Of a stretch of DNA of 64,000 bases, positions 62,505 to 64,000 are shown piece after piece. Position numbers and translations under genes: made by a program. The stretch comes from Helicobacter sp. TUL (GTDB lineage Bacteria > Campylobacterota > Campylobacteria > Campylobacterales > Helicobacteraceae). Position 1 is the first letter of the stretch; each line of letters begins with the position of its first letter. Location of the stretch: assembly GCF_002287135.1 (NCBI RefSeq), contig NZ_NESU01000002.1, positions 1 to 64,000 of the forward strand, in the 5' to 3' direction. The notes beneath the pieces were generated by a model that ran no database searches, was not told where the DNA came from, and worked only from the letters and a program-made list of their open reading frames with translations.

Positions 62505-63230
62505 TTGAAATCAAGTTTTTTAGGGACTTTAGGATATGTTGGCTTGTTGTGCATAGGGCTATGCTTGCAAAGTTGTATATCCCAAAATTCTGCGCTTGAA
62601 AGTAGCACGCAAGTCTCGCGCACAGATTCACAAAAACCTAATGCAAATTCACATAATTCACAAACTTCTCATAATGCAACACAAAAAAATGACACAAAGT
62701 CTCCAAAGACCAAAAGAGATGTGCAATCAACACCGCCAAAGCCCACTCCTTATACACAAGATTCACAAGCACAAAATGCTATTGGCACCCAAGATAGCAC
62801 TACAACCCAAGAGCAAAAACCCAAGGATTCACAAGGATTAAAATTTGACTACAAAGACCTTGTCGCGCAACCCAGCGATGGAGAATCTGTGGATTATAAC
62901 TATACAGGCATAGTGCGACTTTATCATAATAATGGCACTCTTGCGTGGGAGATTAGCTTCAAAGACGGCAAACAAGATGGTTGGACAAAATGGTATTATG
63001 ATAATGGACAGGTTCGCACACAAATGTTTTTTGTCAATGGTGATGCCAATGGAGAGTCGCTGTGGTATTATCGACATGGGGCTTTGCGTGAGAGAGGCAA
63101 TTATGCCAATGATTTAGCCAATGGAGAATCTAAGCTATATACGCCAAGTGGTGTGCTTGAATACACTATTATCTATCGTGATGGAAGGGAAATTTCTCGC
63201 ACAACACATAATATAAAGGGAAAAATCTAG
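62505..63230 (+). CDS. MORN-repeat (YwqK-like) lipoprotein
   Basis: The 241-aa protein begins at a TTG with a lipoprotein signal (lipobox LQSCISQ, Cys near 24), then a Ser/Thr/Gln/Lys-rich disordered region to about 120. Four MORN_2-type repeats follow (GIVRLYHNNGTLAWEI, GWTKWYYDNGQVRTQM, GESLWYYRHGALRERG, GESKLYTPSGVLEYTI). YwqK-type proteins are often called antitoxins in databases, but membrane-anchored MORN proteins have various structural roles. The DMT permease starts 4 bases after the stop. Confidence 0.75.
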   Translation: MKSSFLGTLGYVGLLCIGLCLQSCISQNSALESSTQVSRTDSQKPNANSHNSQTSHNATQKNDTKSPKTKRDVQSTPPKPTPYTQDSQAQNAIGTQDSTTTQEQKPKDSQGLKFDYKDLVAQPSDGESVDYNYTGIVRLYHNNGTLAWEISFKDGKQDGWTKWYYDNGQVRTQMFFVNGDANGESLWYYRHGALRERGNYANDLANGESKLYTPSGVLEYTIIYRDGREISRTTHNIKGKI

Positions 63231-63234
63231 TATT

Positions 63235-64000
63235 ATGAAACGCTTACATGTAGCACATTATTCGCACATTAGCCTTGGTATCATCAATATGTTTATTTCC
63301 GCACTTTTTTTTGCAATGATGAATGCGTGTGTCAAGATTTTGGCTCCTGCAATGAGTGCTGTTGAGAGTATCTTTTTTCGATCTATTATTATGGTGGTGT
63401 TATTGCTCGTATTTTTTGCATTTAAACCACCAAAAAAGAAGACAAAGCAAGGCGGTTGGTGGCTGTTATTTTTGCGCTCGCTTTTTGGTGGGTTGAGTAT
63501 GCTTGCGCTTTTTTATAATATTACGCACATTTCACTTGGTGTGGCTTCGACTTTTTCACAAACAATGCCTATTTATGTTGTATTGTTGTCTATGATTTTT
63601 CTTAGAGAGCGTGTAGGGTTTGTGGTTTTGTTTGCGACTTTACTTGGTTTTGGTGGCATTGTGCTTATTTGCGATCCTCATTTTAATTCAATTCCTGTAT
63701 TAAATATTATCGTGGGGATCATTGGTGGATTCATGATGGCACTTGCTTTTATCAGCCTACGCAATCTTAAGGGATATTTTGATGATAATGTCGTGGTATT
63801 GGTATTTGGGATTACAATGAGTGTCGTTAGTTTAGGGATTTTGGTTACACAAGCATTTTTGGAGCATTCTTGGAGTGCAGTATGGAGCAATCCTAGCCCA
63901 AGTGAATGGATTATTGTATTAATTATGGGGATTTTTGGGACATTTGGGCAGTATTTTTTGACAAAAGCCTATATGTTGGCACCAGCTGGTATCGTTGCGC
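63235..64000 (+). CDS. DMT/EamA-family permease (3' end outside window)
   Basis: The frame starts at the ATG at 63235-63237 and is open to the window edge (255 codons). It has at least eight hydrophobic helices and EamA features: NMFISALFFAMMNACVKILA, VESIFFRSIIMV near 42, ISLGVASTFSQTMPIYVVLL near 97 and LRERVGFVVLFATLLGFGGI. Such transporters export metabolites or amino acids. It is tightly spaced behind the MORN lipoprotein gene. Confidence 0.85.
   Translation, partial: MKRLHVAHYSHISLGIINMFISALFFAMMNACVKILAPAMSAVESIFFRSIIMVVLLLVFFAFKPPKKKTKQGGWWLLFLRSLFGGLSMLALFYNITHISLGVASTFSQTMPIYVVLLSMIFLRERVGFVVLFATLLGFGGIVLICDPHFNSIPVLNIIVGIIGGFMMALAFISLRNLKGYFDDNVVVLVFGITMSVVSLGILVTQAFLEHSWSAVWSNPSPSEWIIVLIMGIFGTFGQYFLTKAYMLAPAGIVA

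Overview
The window is a low-GC epsilonproteobacterial chromosome segment that fits an enterohepatic-type Helicobacter. The reasons are the folK-flhF-flhG-(membrane protein)-fliA-fliM-fliY gene order, a ribonuclease J with a long N-terminal extension beside rsmA and kdsD, the QueH, DUF507 and MetG families, and TATAAT/TACAAT-type -10 boxes. The presence of hisF and ilvD argues against a gastric H. pylori-like lineage. I saw no rRNA, tRNA, CRISPR array or insertion sequence.

Layout. 1-4969 (minus strand) is an accessory array of small exported proteins separated by broken 3' ends of larger genes. I read it as a polymorphic-toxin immunity array with displaced toxin tails, including a Tlde1-like L,D-transpeptidase-fold fragment and a twice-frameshifted M15-like peptidase fragment. 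4970-9140 (minus) is rsmA-rnj-kdsD plus a small coiled-coil gene. 9265-13084 holds hisF, a nucleoside phosphorylase-like gene, rlmN, a 37-aa membrane protein and queH, and carries two identical parS-like palindromes. 13149-19794 is fabZ-lpxA-clpX-mreB-mreC and a large GT-B-like protein. 19804-22327 (minus) is glmU-thiS-OMP-tetraheme cytochrome. 22422-24513 is fliP and a TrmA-like methyltransferase. 24510-29564 (minus) is ileS followed by a Bat-type von Willebrand cluster. 29750-34834 holds fbp, metG, a DnaQ-like exonuclease and a membrane metallophosphoesterase.

34845-36135 is a glycosyltransferase-61-type gene interrupted by a G11 tract, a phase-variable gene in the OFF frame. 36189-38699 (minus) is carA, DUF507 and a Dsb-like protein. 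38773-44562 is folK and the flagellar regulatory/switch operon. 44624-48609 is an unusual cluster: HugZ-like flavin protein, TusA-like/ferritin-like fusion, acyl-CoA dehydrogenase-fold protein without the usual catalytic Glu, and a PhnD-like binding-protein fold without a signal peptide. It is the best candidate here for an undescribed pathway. 48671-50389 is ilvD. 50455-53631 is a lower-GC defence-like patch with a helicase-nuclease fusion and a restriction-specificity remnant. 53628-64000 returns to core genes: crcB, an SMR pair, proC, fliW, a Dcu transporter, dnaE, a MORN lipoprotein and a DMT permease.

Across the window the word AGATTCT/AGAATCT is far commoner than base composition predicts, in all reading frames and on both strands. 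It may be a genome-wide DNA signal.
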